Source of the DNA: Periconia sp. R9002
Taxonomy: Eukaryota; Ascomycota; Dothideomycetes; Pleosporales; Periconiaceae
Assembly (NCBI GenBank): GCA_023627715.1
Contig: JAMAHW010000061.1
Span: 62,001 to 126,000, forward strand
DNA length: 64,000 bases
Direction of reading: 5' to 3'
The translations under genes were made by a program, and so were the position numbers. Of the stretch, positions 35,938 through 48,013 are shown one piece after another (the first letter of the stretch is position 1; every line of letters starts with the position of its first letter). The notes beneath the pieces were generated by a model, which saw nothing but the letters and a program-made list of their open reading frames with translations, had not been told where the DNA came from and did no database searches.

Positions 35938-37670
35938 ATGGAAATCCCACATCATGGCGAATGCCACGACAACGCGGACCTCCGTGATGTTGTGATCCAG
36001 GACACAACCATAGCACAGCATCCAACCCACAACATGTCGGCTCTCCGCAGGGTGGGCATCATGTGCGCCTTTGGTGCCGGAGGTGCACTGGTATCCATGG
36101 ACTCGGTCATCGTGAGCGTTGCGCTTCCGTTCATCTCCAACGACCTGTCCACCACCACGTCCCAATACTCGTGGGTGGCATCTTCATACCTGCTCGCCGC
36201 CGCCGGCCTAATGCCGCTATGGGGCCCCATGTCGGATGCCGTTGGTCGAAAGCCCGTACTGACCGGTGGTCTGCTTGTTTTCCTCATGGGCAGTCTGATA
36301 TCCGCGCTCGCTAAGGACGCGAACATGCTGATCGGTGGCCGCGCCGTCCAAGGTATGGGCGAAGGCGCCTTCACTGTGATGTGCAATATCTGCATGGCGG
36401 ACTTGTTTCGGCTTCGCGAGAGGAGCTTCTACATTGCCATCTATGCCGGTGCCAGCTGCGTCGGCGCCGCAATTGCGCCTATCCTCGGTGGTGTTTTGAC
36501 CCAGTACGCCGGATGGCGCTGGTACGTAGCATGTGTGTCGAATACTATCATTGACCGGAGAGACATGCGTAAGATCTATCCATGCATTTATCCATCTTAA
36601 CATGCTGCAGGTGCTTCTGGATCAATCTTCCCATCACGGCTGCTTCCATTGCCTTGATCGTTACCCTTTTGCCTTTCCCTCTGCTGAAGCTTTCTGCCCT
36701 TACCGAACTCAAGCGAGTTGACTGGCTGGGCATGCTCTTAGTCTCGAGTGGCACCGTCCTCCTACTCCTCGGCCTGCAGTTCGGCGGCATCATCTTCGCC
36801 TGGAGGTCCGCCGTCGTGATAGGCCTGGTGACAGCGGGTGCTGGCACACTGATCCTCTTCTTCTTCCAACAGACCAAATCGCTTTACCCCATTACCCCCA
36901 TGCGATTATTCCGCCATCGATCGGGCAGCGCCTGCTTGCTCGTCTGCTTTTCGCATGGCTTTGTCTACATCGCTTGTTTGTACTATCTTCCCATCTACTT
37001 CCAACTGGTGCTGCAGGCTGGTGCTGTTGACGCTGGCCTATGGCTTCTCATCACCGCCATTCCCACCACGGTATTCACCATTGCCGCCGCACTGGTAATC
37101 CAGTCGACAGGGCGATATCGTGATACGATTCGGGGGGCCACAGCTTTTCTCACATTGGGGACGGCTCTCTGTATTACATTTCCGGCCTATCGAAGCTGGA
37201 TCCGCATCGTCATTTCTCAGCTTCTCTTAGCTGTGGGCATTGGCCCTCTGTTCCAAGCGCCCCTGATCGGCCTTCAGGCAGCTGTGAAGTCGTCCGAGGT
37301 CTCGAGTGCCTACGCAACCTTCATTTTCCTGCGCACCCTCAGCTCGGCCATTAGCCTCGTCATCGGCCAAGTCGCACTACAAAACGAGCTGCAAAAACAG
37401 TCGGCTGCTTTGCTTAATGCAGGCGTCTCACCGGACATTGTGGCCTCTTTGCCGCATACCCTGGAGGTCTTCTGGGCTTCTGTTGGCCTTCCTGACAGTC
37501 AACGAGCTGCGTTGCGGGGGTCCCTCACTTTTGCTCTGAGTCAGGTGTGGATCTTGTATACCGTCTTCGCTGTACTTGGGTTCCTGGGCAGCTTATTCGT
37601 TGTAGATTATAAGCTGAAAGACGAGCTCCCGGATCAAGTGGAAGGGCAAAGCGTAAGCCGGCCGAAGTAA
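35938..37670 (+). CDS. MFS exporter, DHA2-type (14-TM)
   Basis: Two exons, 35938-36521 and 36611-37670, giving 547 residues. The N-terminal cytosolic part is followed by about 14 hydrophobic segments. Motifs: MDSVIVSVALPFIS (DHA2 motif D1-like region with the acidic residue in TM1), WVASSYLLAAAGLMPLWG, the loop 2-3 motif A as GPMSDAVGRKP, and GGRAVQGMGEGA (motif B-like). GVLTQYAGWRW (motif C region) is split by the intron. The family exports toxins and secondary metabolites by proton antiport. Placement beside two HR-PKS genes suggests it secretes the cluster product and gives self-resistance. The high GC resembles HR-PKS 2. Confidence 0.9.
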
Positions 37671-39216
37671 TTCATTAGTCCAAATGGCATATTACAATAT
37701 ATATATGTATAGTATTAGAAAAGCTTTAGGAGAGGTTTAATAATACGTACCGTTTTTATTCATCTCCCTCCTACAATTCGACATGCCAATATCCCCCTAC
37801 ACGTTAAATTAGACTACAGTATAATAATAAAGTATATAACTCCCCACCCTACGTCTAACAGCTCTAGATAGATAAAAATTCTTAATATTTTTTTCAATAA
37901 GAGTACAAAATATATAAGGTATCAAATCTCCACCTACTGTATCGAGTACGTCTCAAAATCACAAACACCACCCCCCTCCCTCCCCCGAAAGCTGCTACAA
38001 GCTTCATCCATCCCCGAGCCTTCCCATAAGACTCACTTCCCATGCAATCCGACTTTCAAACCACACAAAAACAACCCCCAAATTTCCCCCCTCTCTCAAC
38101 TTTTCTATCCGCCACCATCTCATACACACAAACGCCAAGCCTAACAATTTCACGCAAGCCTACCTTCTTCCCATTTCTACTTCGACACGCAGTACCGCAC
38201 TGACTACTCCATCATCATCCAGCATAATCTCCACATGCACACTTCCTCGTTTGTATATCTAAAACGATCAATACCCTCCATGGGCTATTATTGCGCACAA
38301 AGTGAGTAAGGTTCGACAAAACAAACCCACAAAGCGAGACAGAAGCTAGTATTTTCTGTCTCAGAAAGCAGCAACGCGACTCGGCGGACTAACTTGATCC
38401 ATCCAGTTTACGAAAAGGAACGAACGACTCGTTCGGGAGGAAGGTATGTATATCCAGTGACGTGACACGGGGATGATTGTTATTTGCTGTTTTCTACGGC
38501 TGGTCGACGACGGGGTTGTCGATGTTGGAAACGGGGGATGATGCCTGCGCTGTGGCTGTTATGTCGTGGTGGCTCTCGAGTTTTAGCAGGTTGAGTATGA
38601 CGGCGGCGGGTTGATCCACGGGCAGATAATGTAAAATTCGCTGCAGATCGGGCCACATTTGGACGGTCTGAGAGTTTTTGGAAATGAAGGGGAACGCGAA
38701 ATCGGGTTCTAGAAGTCGCTGGTTGTTGATTCAGGTAGTGATTTGGCCTGGCCGGCACACGGAGGCGAGGACGAGAGACGGATACCGGCGTAACGTCTCA
38801 CTCGAATATACGCTCGCATATTTTCTTGGCCTCTTAATAGCCGCTCGGCAGAACTGCACGCATGAGCATGAGGCTACTCTAGAAGCGTTGGAATCAATCT
38901 ACTGAAAAACTCAGTCGCGTCAATAGAAACCCGACAGTGCGCGATGTGTGCGCTGGTTGCCGGCCATCTCACGAGCTACATCAGTCTCTCAAATTCACCA
39001 TCGACCTTGATCTGTCCTTCGAATCCCTTAAGCGATCATGTGGCGCTCACAATGGGAGATTTCAGCCCCCAGGGCCCAGAGCGGGGTTGCTTACGCGTGG
39101 TCGGCTGAACTTTTTGTCGTCGTCGTCCTGCTCAGCTTTTCTGTACGAACAAATTGCCCGAAGTGCTCCACGCGAAAGTCCTATGCGAAACCTCGAATAC
39201 AATAATATTGATTAGA
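37671..39216. other. Intergenic region with AT-rich and CT-rich parts
   Basis: About 1.5 kb. The part at about 37680-37930 is AT-rich with many TA steps, like the block near 4.5-4.8 kb, and may be a decayed repeat. It is followed at about 37970-38160 by a C/T-rich stretch. Short open frames at 38480-38758 and 38678-38905 have low-complexity, Arg-rich composition and I do not accept them. It separates the polyketide cluster from the HET gene. Confidence 0.45.
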
Positions 39217-41586
39217 ATGACAGACAGAACAAAAGAAACAGGGAGCGAGAGAGTCCTTCCTGAAACGTCCCCGGTGGATGGTTCTGATGATGCTCTACGA
39301 GAGTGGTATCGGCGGTATATGGAGATGGACGGAGATGTGATGGAAATAAACTCCCCTCTAATTACGCAAGTCGAACATGACACTCTCGACGCTCGTGTCG
39401 TTGAAAATGCGATAGAAACAGCGGCCGAGACGGTACGCGTCGAAAACAGGTTCTGCATAGGCTGCACCGACATGTTCAACAATTGGCCGACCATCGGGAC
39501 GAAACACGGAGCACATGGAATCGCGCGCCACATCCGTACCTGCGAAATGGAGGCGGCCATGCGAAAGGGGTGCAGGTGCTGCGCGTTCCTCGTCTCACAG
39601 GTCGATGCCGATGTGTTGGACACATTTCGCAAGCTCGAAAAGCGATTGGCTACTCTTGGCAGCTCCGAATCTTGCTCCATATCGGTTTGGAACTGGGGAT
39701 CTAGGGGATTCACGCAGTGTTTGTGGATGAATTTACCCGGCAAAATCGCGACATCCTCCAACTCGAGCTTACCGCAGATGTGGAAATTTGAGTCCCATGT
39801 TGTACCTCCTCACAGTATGTCACCGTGTTCTTGACAATTAAAAATTTAACACTTTGTAGTGAATCGTAATGACGAACCTGTTGCGCGGTTTGATCTTGTC
39901 AAGGCCTGGTTAAATAAGTGTACCGATGAGCACAAGCTATGCAAAAGTAAACAATCGGTCGAGAGACCTGGAAGGCTGGTCTGCATAGCTGACGAAAATA
40001 TAAGACTGGTCTTGACAGAGACTCTCATGGAATCGCCCCGTTATGCAACATTGAGCTATTGCTGGGGAAACAGAGACTTTCTCAAGCTGACTCGCGACAA
40101 CCTAGATGGTTTCTTGAAAGAGATTCCGAAGGGTAAACTACCACAGACTTTCGTGGATGCTATACATACTGCAAGAGCACTCGAGGTCGAATACATCTGG
40201 ATTGATGCGCTCTGCATCATTCAAGGAGAGAGTGATCACTCAGACTGGATTAGCGAAAGTGGAAAGATGCGTTCCGTGTACGGCAGCGCCTACGTGAACA
40301 TAGCTGCTACAACTGCAACTGATGTACATGAAGGTTTCTTCACGATGAGCCCATACTATAATGGGGGATTTCTCGCTCGGGTTTCGACCAGGAAGTACTG
40401 TTTTGTCAGAAATTTCCATGTCCGGCGGGTATACGATGTTGCGACAAGTAGAACACACTTGGCTACTAGGGCGTGGACGCTCCAGGAACGTCTTTTGGCT
40501 CCTCGTACAATATATCTAGGCGAACAGGGCTGTTTCTGTGAGTGCAGAACTACATGGATTTCCGAATTCCTTCCAGAGGGATCTCCAAAGACGCTAGGTA
40601 CCCAGCTAGTGGTACCGGAGGATACTTCATGGGAATGGAGTCAGATTGTTGCACTCTATTCAGCTTGCAAACTGACAAACGCGGCTGATAAGCTGCCGGC
40701 TCTATCGGGTATAGCGCGACGGCAACACGAAGCAAATGGCGGCCATTATTTAGCAGGAATGTGGAAGGAAAATTTACTGAGGCAACTCGTATGGGTCACT
40801 TCTCAAGGCAGACGTTCAGAGTGGAGAGCACCCTCGTGGTCTTGGACTTCAGTGGATGGACCAACGTATTATTGGGGCTACTGGGGCTCAAGATTCAAGG
40901 AGGACCTAGGATCGGATGAGTTCGCTCGCGTGCTAGATGTTTCGACTACTCTTGCAGGATCAGATCCATTCGGTGCAGTCAGCGACGGCGAATTGCGTAT
41001 GAGTTGTCAAGCGCTAGTCCGTGGAAGAATTCCTTCTACGGAGGACCAAGAAAAAAGCAACAACTCCGTCATAATCACAATCGACACGGCCAAGAAACGG
41101 TTTCCCGTGTGTATGGACAATAATGATGATGAATCCATCAAATTCGGTAATCATTTGATCCTCCTCCCTATTATAGGGGGCAGATCAGGGGCTTCTAAAT
41201 TGGCCCCGTCAGTCCATACGCGCGCCAAAGAATCGAAGGACAATGTGCAAAATTTGCAGCAAGATGCTAGATCCACGAACGAATCTGACCCTAGCGACCA
41301 AGAACACAGCGACAGGAAATTGCGTGAGTGGGAATGGAAAGAAATTCTCATTAGAGGATTGGTTTTGAGTTGTTTGAGCAAGAGACGGGGCGAATTCCGC
41401 AGGATTGGATTATTCGATTTCCGTCATCAAAAGCTTTTGCGTAAACCCGACATTGAGAAAGACCAATATACAGAGTTTATGCGAGTAATGGAGGAAGTTG
41501 GTGCATCTACAGCTGCATCCTGGTGCGCTGAAACTCTGCCGGATTCCGAGGCGAACGGCATGCCGTACGTTATCATCATAAAGTAG
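39217..41586 (+). CDS. HET-domain protein
   Basis: Two exons, 39217-39814 and 39860-41586, 774 residues; an upstream non-ATG in-frame extension is ignored. An N-terminal region with a Cys-rich segment (CIGCTDMFNNW, CEMEAAMRKGCRCC) is followed by the HET core from about residue 260: YATLSYCWG, LPQTFVDAI, YIWIDALCIIQ, MRSVYGSAYVNIAATTA, then ATRAWTLQERLLAPR. These are the three conserved HET blocks. HET proteins act in vegetative incompatibility and regulated cell death between fungal strains, but most family members have no assigned role. No partner domain such as NACHT is fused. A second, broken HET gene lies about 4 kb downstream on the other strand. Confidence 0.9.
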
Positions 41587-41651
41587 ATGTTAGACACAGG
41601 CGACATCCTCGCCGAAAGAGAGCTGAACCCTGTGGTTTCCTGCCCATGTCC

Positions 41652-43721
41652 TCAATTAGACGTCACTTTGATAGGCGCCATACCATACCACCCAATCACG
41701 GTCATGCCCAAGAAAGCCGCCACACAACTAAACACCAATGCCACAATGCCTTTGGCAGTGAACCCCGCGGGCAACAGCCCAGGCGCCACATTTTCCCCGT
41801 GGAGATCAAGCAGATCCAAAGTGTTACCCGCGGCATTGCCCTGGGTGGGCGTGCCGCCCGCCCTGCAATTGTCCAAGTGATCCGCGGGGATTTTGCCGAT
41901 AAGTTGATGTTGAATGGATAAAGGGGATTCAATCACGGTTGCGACAAGACCGGACACGACGTGCCATTCAATGTGGCAGTGAAACAGCCAGACGCCAGGA
42001 TTGTCGGCGCGAAAGCGGAGGACAACGTTGCCGTTGGGCCGCACGAGTATGGTGTCACGCTTCATAGGGCTCGCAGGGAACGAGCTCGTCTGAACCGCGC
42101 TTGCATTGTAAGAGCCAGCCTCCTCATCTGAACGATGTACTACTTGGAAACTGTGACCATGCAGATGGAAGGGGTGTCTTAGAGACGTCAGCTGATCTTC
42201 CGAGCAGGACATAGACTGGTCGTCGATGTAGAGGAAACAAGAATGCTTACTTTCCCGGGTCATTGTTGTTGAGGATGATCTCGACGACCTGATTTTCCGC
42301 TAGAACAATCTGGTTTGTGTTGGAGCCATAGATAGATGGGTTGGTAGCGTTAGGGCCTGTGGAGAGGACGGAGTAGAGCGTTGGAACTTTGGGGCGGACG
42401 TATGTCACGTCGTTGAAGAAAGCGCTGGGAGGAAACATGTCAACGTGATACTAGGCATGTCGGACCATGGATGCTTGGTCCATTTGGGTAAAAAAAAACT
42501 CTTGTTGCTTACTAGTTTGCACCGTCGTTCAGATTATCCATCTTCACGTCGAGCGTTATGGAGTGGTCAACGTGGTCAAGGAGCAGCTGCTTATCATGTG
42601 GTACGAGTTTGAAATCGTCGGAAGGGTCGAATGTGGTAAGCTCCTGCGGAGTAGGCTTCGGCTTTGTTTCATCGTATACAAGCCAGCCGGTGACATTTGG
42701 ATTAAGGCCCTCTGGTACAGTATCGAACAAGTCCTAGTGAAGTGAACAAGGTTAAGAAAGCACCGAAAAAAACAAGCGCAACCGACGCGACTCGATAGGC
42801 CAGGATGGAGGCAGAACGAAGGGCACATACCTGATCCATGCTTCCAACAAATGCATAGTTCTGGTCTGATGAATTCTTTGTCGTTATAAGTACACTATAC
42901 CTCTGGGCGGCTGTCATGTAGATCATGTCCACTTCCATGGGCTCGGTGTATACGCCATCGACTTCAACAATGCTCATTTTGTGATCTTCAAACCACACGT
43001 GGTGGGCAGCGAAGGCGCCGATATTGACCATTCTTACCAGGTACGTCTTCCCCGCCTCGATTTTGACGGAGAGGTCTCTGGTCTCGTTCACTAGAGCTGA
43101 GTTGGGTACAGGTTCAGCGCCCGATGGGTTGCCGAGGGAAAGGAATGAAGCAAGAAGTGGATTCATGAGGCTGTGGTACCAATCAGAGAAGGTGATCACA
43201 ATCTCCGAGTCGTAGCGGTTTTTGTATGGTGAGTCTGGATCATGGATGATGAGCGGCCCACGCAGACCGTCTGGATACTGGCCCCTGTTGTGAGAATGGT
43301 ACCAGTACGTGCCGGGCTGATCGACCTAATAGGCATGTCAATGGCACAGTTTTTGGTGGGGAGTTGGAAATAAGCATACAGTGAAGTTGTAAGTGAAGCG
43401 GCCACCGGGAGGAATGGCACACTGAGTGACGCCAACGGAACCATCCATGTGAGTAGTGCCATTCTGGTAGAGACCATGAAAATGCAGGCTGGTGGATTCA
43501 TTGCCAAGGGAGTTCTTCAAGTTGACCACGATACGATCGCCCTTGTTTGCTGTGATGGTGGGAATGGGCCATTGGCCGTTTATGCCAATAACGGGCCGGT
43601 TCTGCAGGCCATCGGGGTTGGCGTAGAGCCAGCTGACGTCGAAATCATAAGTGACAGTGGCAGCACGAGTGAAAAGAGCGAGGCACAACCAAGCCAGCAG
43701 GGTGAAGATGGACATGGTCAT
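41652..43721 (-). CDS. fet3: Multicopper ferroxidase, Fet3-like
   Basis: Five exons, 43721-43380, 43325-42831, 42733-42513, 42424-42251 and 42177-41652, giving 585 residues. Signal peptide [20 protein letters not shown]. Three cupredoxin domains carry the four copper motifs: LHFHGLY and YWYHSH near the N-terminus, HPFHLHGH and HCHIEWH near the C-terminus. A C-terminal transmembrane helix ([19 protein letters not shown]) and short tail match plasma-membrane Fet3p rather than soluble laccase. It oxidises Fe(II) for uptake by its partner permease, whose gene starts 457 bp away in the opposite direction. This head-to-head layout is typical of fungal reductive iron assimilation. Confidence 0.92.
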
Positions 43722-43950
43722 GACGACGGAGCTGGAGAAGTCGGAGGCATCACACGAGTGTGGGGAGAGGGAGGAGAAGACGGAGAAGAGGGAAGGGAAG
43801 ACATGACATATGGTCCGACTCGGTGCATTGATCGAGTGCCAATTGTGGGGATGGCGTCTGAAGAAGGCTTGTGGTGCTTGTTTAGCGGGCCGCCGACGCT
43901 TGCCATGTTGGGGTTAGCTCCAGCCCTGATTGGACAGACTAACGTTTAGC

Positions 43951-43959
43951 TTATCAGAT
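43951..43959 (-). promoter_or_regulatory. Iron-GATA site, ATCTGATAA
   Basis: TTATCAGAT on the plus strand is the reverse complement of ATCTGATAA, an exact match to ATCWGATAA. It lies 230 bp upstream of fet3 and 220 bp upstream of ftr1. Confidence 0.7.
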
Positions 43960-43975
43960 CCCGATTATTCATCTA

Positions 43976-43984
43976 ATCAGATAA
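43976..43984 (+). promoter_or_regulatory. Iron-GATA site, ATCAGATAA
   Basis: Exact match to ATCWGATAA on the plus strand, 16 bp after the previous site and in opposite orientation to it. Confidence 0.7.
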
Positions 43985-44049
43985 TTTGATGTCGGGTCTG
44001 TCCAATCACGGCGACTTCCTGCTCGCTTCGGGGTGAGAATTTTCATCTA

Positions 44050-44058
44050 ATCAGATGA
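44050..44058 (+). promoter_or_regulatory. Degenerate iron-GATA site
   Basis: ATCAGATGA differs from the consensus at one position. The flanking bases repeat those of the site at 43976 (TCATCTAATCAGAT in both), suggesting a short duplication inside the promoter. Confidence 0.5.
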
Positions 44059-44178
44059 TCTGGCCCGGTCTGGCTGCTTCACTATCGTCTCCACCCCCAG
44101 CCGTGATGGATACATAACTCCTCTCCACCCACATTTACCTACCCATACACACCGCTGCACCCCATCCCGTACTTCATC

Positions 44179-45501
44179 ATGCCCAATGTCTTCGCCGTCC
44201 CCGTCTTCTTCATCTGCTTCCGGGAGAGTGTGGAAACGAGCATCATCGTCTCCGTGCTGCTAGCCTTCCTCCAGCAGACCCTTGGCCTCGATGCCGACGC
44301 TGCCATTCGGAAAAGACTGGCCAGGCAGGTCTGGTTCGGAGTCATTTTGGGCGTGATCCTCTGCCTCATTATCGGCGGATCCTTGATTGCCGTCTTCTAC
44401 ACCGTCGGGCGTAGGTCCTTCGTTGCCGCCGAGTACATCTGGGAGGGTGTTCTCGCCATTGTTGCATCCATCATCATCACCGTCATGGGTGCTGGTCTGC
44501 TCCGTGTGAACAAGCTTCAGGATAAATGGAAAGTCAAGATTGCCAAGATCCTTGAGGACAAGGATTCCTTGGCACTACCCGTCCGTGGTCGCATTGGGAG
44601 ATGGTTGGAGAAATATGCCATGTTCCTACTGCCTTTTATCACCGTCATGAGAGAAGGCATTGAGGCCGTTCTGTAAGTTTACGCTTCTATGCCCGGTCAT
44701 ATCTCATTTACTCATGCTCTCCAGCTTCATTGCAGGCGTAGGTATAGGATTGCCTGCAACTTCCTTTCCTTTGGCTGTTGTCTGTGGATTTGCCGCTGGA
44801 ATCCTAGTCGGCTACCTCATTTACCGGTAAGTATTATCCATCTTCATTGCATAACAAGCAAGCTTACCATAGATACTCAGGAGCGGAAATTCTGCGTCTT
44901 TACAGATCTTTCTGGTAGTTTCAACCTGCTTCCTCTACCTTGTCGCCGCAGGCCTTTTCTCCAAAGGGGTGTGGGACCTGGAGATGGACGCGGTATGTAT
45001 CACAACTCCCCTACCCCCCTCCAACCGCTAATAAATCGGTATAGTGGGCCAAGTTCGCCGGTGAAGGAGCAGTCGAGGCCGGATCTGGCCCGGGGTCATA
45101 CGATATCCGAAAAAGCGTGTGGCACGTCAACGTAAGCACCCCGTTCCCCAATCCCTCAAACCACAAGCTCATTCAAGCCCCAGTGCTGCAACCCATCCTA
45201 CGAAAACGGCGAGGGCGGTTGGGGCCTTTTCAACTCCCTCTTCGGGTGGCAGAATTCGGCCACGTACGGGTCGGTGATTTCGTACAATCTGTACTGGTTG
45301 GTAGTCATAATCGGGTTCGGTCTTCTATCGTTCAAGGAGAGGAATGGCCGCTGGCCGTTTCAAGCCCAGCCCGTTGAAAGCAATGTCGAGCCTACTCAAA
45401 ACGATAATAGCAGTGGCAGTGGAAAGGACATATCGGATGGCAGGGCACAGAAAAAGTCCATTGCTGTTGACTCTACTGTATTGTTAGATGAGCTAGCCTA
45501 G
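44179..45501 (+). CDS. ftr1: High-affinity iron permease, Ftr1-like
   Basis: Five exons, 44179-44672, 44725-44826, 44881-44992, 45045-45131 and 45184-45501, giving 370 residues. About seven transmembrane segments. The two iron-binding REXXE-type motifs are visible: RESVE in the first segment (residues 15-19) and REGIE at the end of exon 1. The third exon encodes another helix ending in [13 protein letters not shown]. The polar C-terminal tail (Asn/Ser/Lys-rich) is cytosolic. The protein takes Fe(III) made by the Fet3 partner across the plasma membrane. Head-to-head with fet3, it shares its promoter. Confidence 0.93.
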
Positions 45502-45692
45502 GTGCAGCGGTTTATATGCCAGGAGCATAGACAGATGGGTTTGGTAGGAGCTGAGTCTTACACGAATACAACCCTCCTCGAATACAACCCTCCTCGCCTA
45601 TTTGGTGGAGTACCGCTGAGCCAGAGACTATGCAATGCACGTGCTGTCCGGAAGGAGCCGCTCATTACAGTTCTCACACATATCTGCGCACT

Positions 45693-48013
45693 TTAGATGA
45701 GTTCTAATTCCTGCACGTCCGTGTAGTCGTCCCAGTCACCCAAGCGGCATCCCTTAAACCACTCCTCATCAAGCACATTAACAAAGCCAACACGGACGAA
45801 CCGGTTACTCGGACCTAGTGTAGATGACGGCACTACGCCTATGCCCCTCAACATCCATTTTTTTCCTTTGTTCTGTTCGTCAGGATGCGGCTGGATCCGA
45901 ACTACTGCACAGAGGACGCAGTGGATAACGTCGAATCGCTCGATCATGTCTACCGAATCAGGGAAGAGCTCTGCAACATAGCGTTTGTCGGATTGGGAGT
46001 CGTCTATATCTATCAACCGGTTTACGGGATTGCCATTCGCGTAGCCGACATTTTCGACATCACGAATTGCCTTCTTGACCCTAGCTCGGGCCTTGAGCGA
46101 CGCCGATAGAATCTCTCCGAAGGGGTTTTTGTAGGTTGGACTTTGCTTGACTGTGGCTTGCAGGATTTGGATTCCTAGATGCGGTTCAAGTTCGTACATT
46201 CCATGGAGATTGTATTCGACTCTTTTACCCGACAGGTAGTGAGAGATCCAGGAGAACGTCGCTTTGCCTATACTTTCATTATTTTCCCAGTCTTGATCAC
46301 ACCCGGAAACTGTTGCCCCTCCATCATTCTGGTTTCGTATGACTTCCTGCGCCGCTCGCCGATTGGTGTTAGTTTTGACAAGACGATCGTCCAGGGATCC
46401 TGTTTCTGGTTGTAAATCGACAGTAGTCGGTGCCTGATCCCAACGGATGGGCTTCGAAGGCGTAAATGACCAGTCGTTCTGCCACAATAGCCCGAGCTGC
46501 AGATCTTCCTCCCAAAGGCCTGCAACGTAGCGAAGTCCATATATTTTTGAGATCCTGCCCGCCATGCCGGAAAGCGCGGGAAGGACATCAGATGAATATG
46601 ATAACTCACGGGCGGTGAAGTTCGCAACCAATTTGTACCACTCGTCTTGGACAATACCACGTCCCCAAAATGTCACGTCCCCAACATTGTTTAATTGCTG
46701 TACACCTTCACGAAGCCGATATCTCATGTTCATCATCAATCTGTCGATTCCAAAATTGTAAATTTGCAAGTTGGCTTGGTAAAGATGTTGGACAACATTG
46801 ACGCCCGGAGAGCTCTCGGTAGCAACCTCGCAAAAGCAAATCCACGAAATCTCGTTTCTTCCGAACCAGAGACCTCGAGCGGAAAGGCCTTCTTCTTGTA
46901 GCACCCATCCTCGCTTCGTTAAAGGTGAACTTGGGTCAGGCTGGTCGGGTTTGGGCATGAAGATACCGAGATAGAATGGAGCTTCGCGATGCCAGTCGCG
47001 TATTGTGACTTTTATACGCACGGCTGAAGGTTTATACAATGCACCATCTCGGGAAGCCTGAAGTCCATGATCCGTGTTATCGCCAACGGCGGCAAATATT
47101 GTTAAAGTCGAGGAGCTATAGATTTCTCCCATGAGTTCTATCTGCTCGTTCAGTTCGTCAGGGACATTGTGCTGTATACAGAGTGCATCTATTCAGATGT
47201 AATCAAATCCCAGAGCTCGAGCGACTAAGAACGCCTCCTTGAATGTTTTCGGCAGCCTATCGAGCGGAATTCGTTCTTGATGCTGAGAGATGTTCTCTGA
47301 GGTTGTCAGATACTTCACGGTATTCCCCCATTTATAACTTAGAGTGGCATATGGGACAATTCAACCTTCTCCCATGCTGAGAAATGGCTTTTGAGGATCG
47401 GAAATGTCAATTATTCGTAACGGTACGTGGCCTGGCTTGGCAAGTTGTTCGCACGGCTGGTGGTGGACCCGGCAGTGGTGCAGCCAAATACGAGCAAGCT
47501 CTATATTTTTAGTCGAAATTGTTGTAATGTCGTCATAAGTTGCGGAACGAAGGTTCTCCAAATATAGACGCATGGCGTCTAGTGCGCAGTAAGCTATTCG
47601 GCGCTAATGGGGAGAGGTATTCAATCAGAGAACTGACCTGGTGTGCCTTGGGTGAAACTAGTCCATACTACAAATTTCGAGCAACTTACACGCACGGTCT
47701 CACTGTGTAGAAGCTCCTCGAAGCTGTAGTCCTTTGCGGAAAAATCTTTGTCCGGAAACCGTATGCTCAGATAGACCGGGGAGCCTGGATCTATCTCGTC
47801 GTCAGTCTGACTGCGGTTTCTCGACTGATCAAATTCGTTCCATATCTTTCTGCAAAGACTGCAAGTTGTTTTCGATCGTTCAAGAGCCGAATACGAATCG
47901 TGGTGGAAGTAAAATATAAAGTCCTCGTGATAGAATTTGACAAAAGCTTTTTGAAACGGCGGCAGCTCGTTACTCCGCTTGAAGTGCATTGAGCTGCACT
48001 TTTCACATAGCAT
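45693..48013 (-). pseudogene. HET-domain gene broken by two in-frame stops
   Basis: An N-terminal Cys-containing segment (MLCEKCSSMHF, CSLCRKIW) runs from 48013 to about 47639, then at least one intron, then a frame from about 47606 to 45693. In that frame TGA occurs at 47363-47361 just before the YATLSY block and again at 47195-47193 inside the most conserved HET block, where the other HET gene in this window has Trp (YIWIDALCI). Sequence on both sides stays in frame and conserved, so no intron explains the second stop. Downstream 1.4 kb is open and includes TKRGWVLQEE. It is a recent-looking nonsense pseudogene, or a gene kept alive by readthrough, which I consider unlikely. I do not resolve the exon structure between 47.58 and 47.70 kb. 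Confidence 0.82.

Larger units (their letters stand above)
43722..44178. promoter_or_regulatory. Bidirectional iron-regulated promoter
   Basis: The 457 bp between fet3 and ftr1 contain two exact matches and one near match to ATCWGATAA, the core recognised by the SreA/SRE/Urbs1 iron-sensing GATA repressors. Layout and sites suggest joint repression of both genes in iron-replete cells. The presence of the repressor cannot be seen here. Confidence 0.75.

Noticed and set aside
38480..38905. Possible small genes between the MFS and HET genes
   Set aside because: Arg/Pro-rich composition, no domain and no splice support; overlapping frames on both strands suggest non-coding sequence.
47193..47363. 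Introns as an explanation for the stop codons in the second HET gene
   Set aside because: The second TGA sits between residues that are contiguous in the intact HET gene, with no donor or acceptor around it, so an intron there would delete the conserved block.
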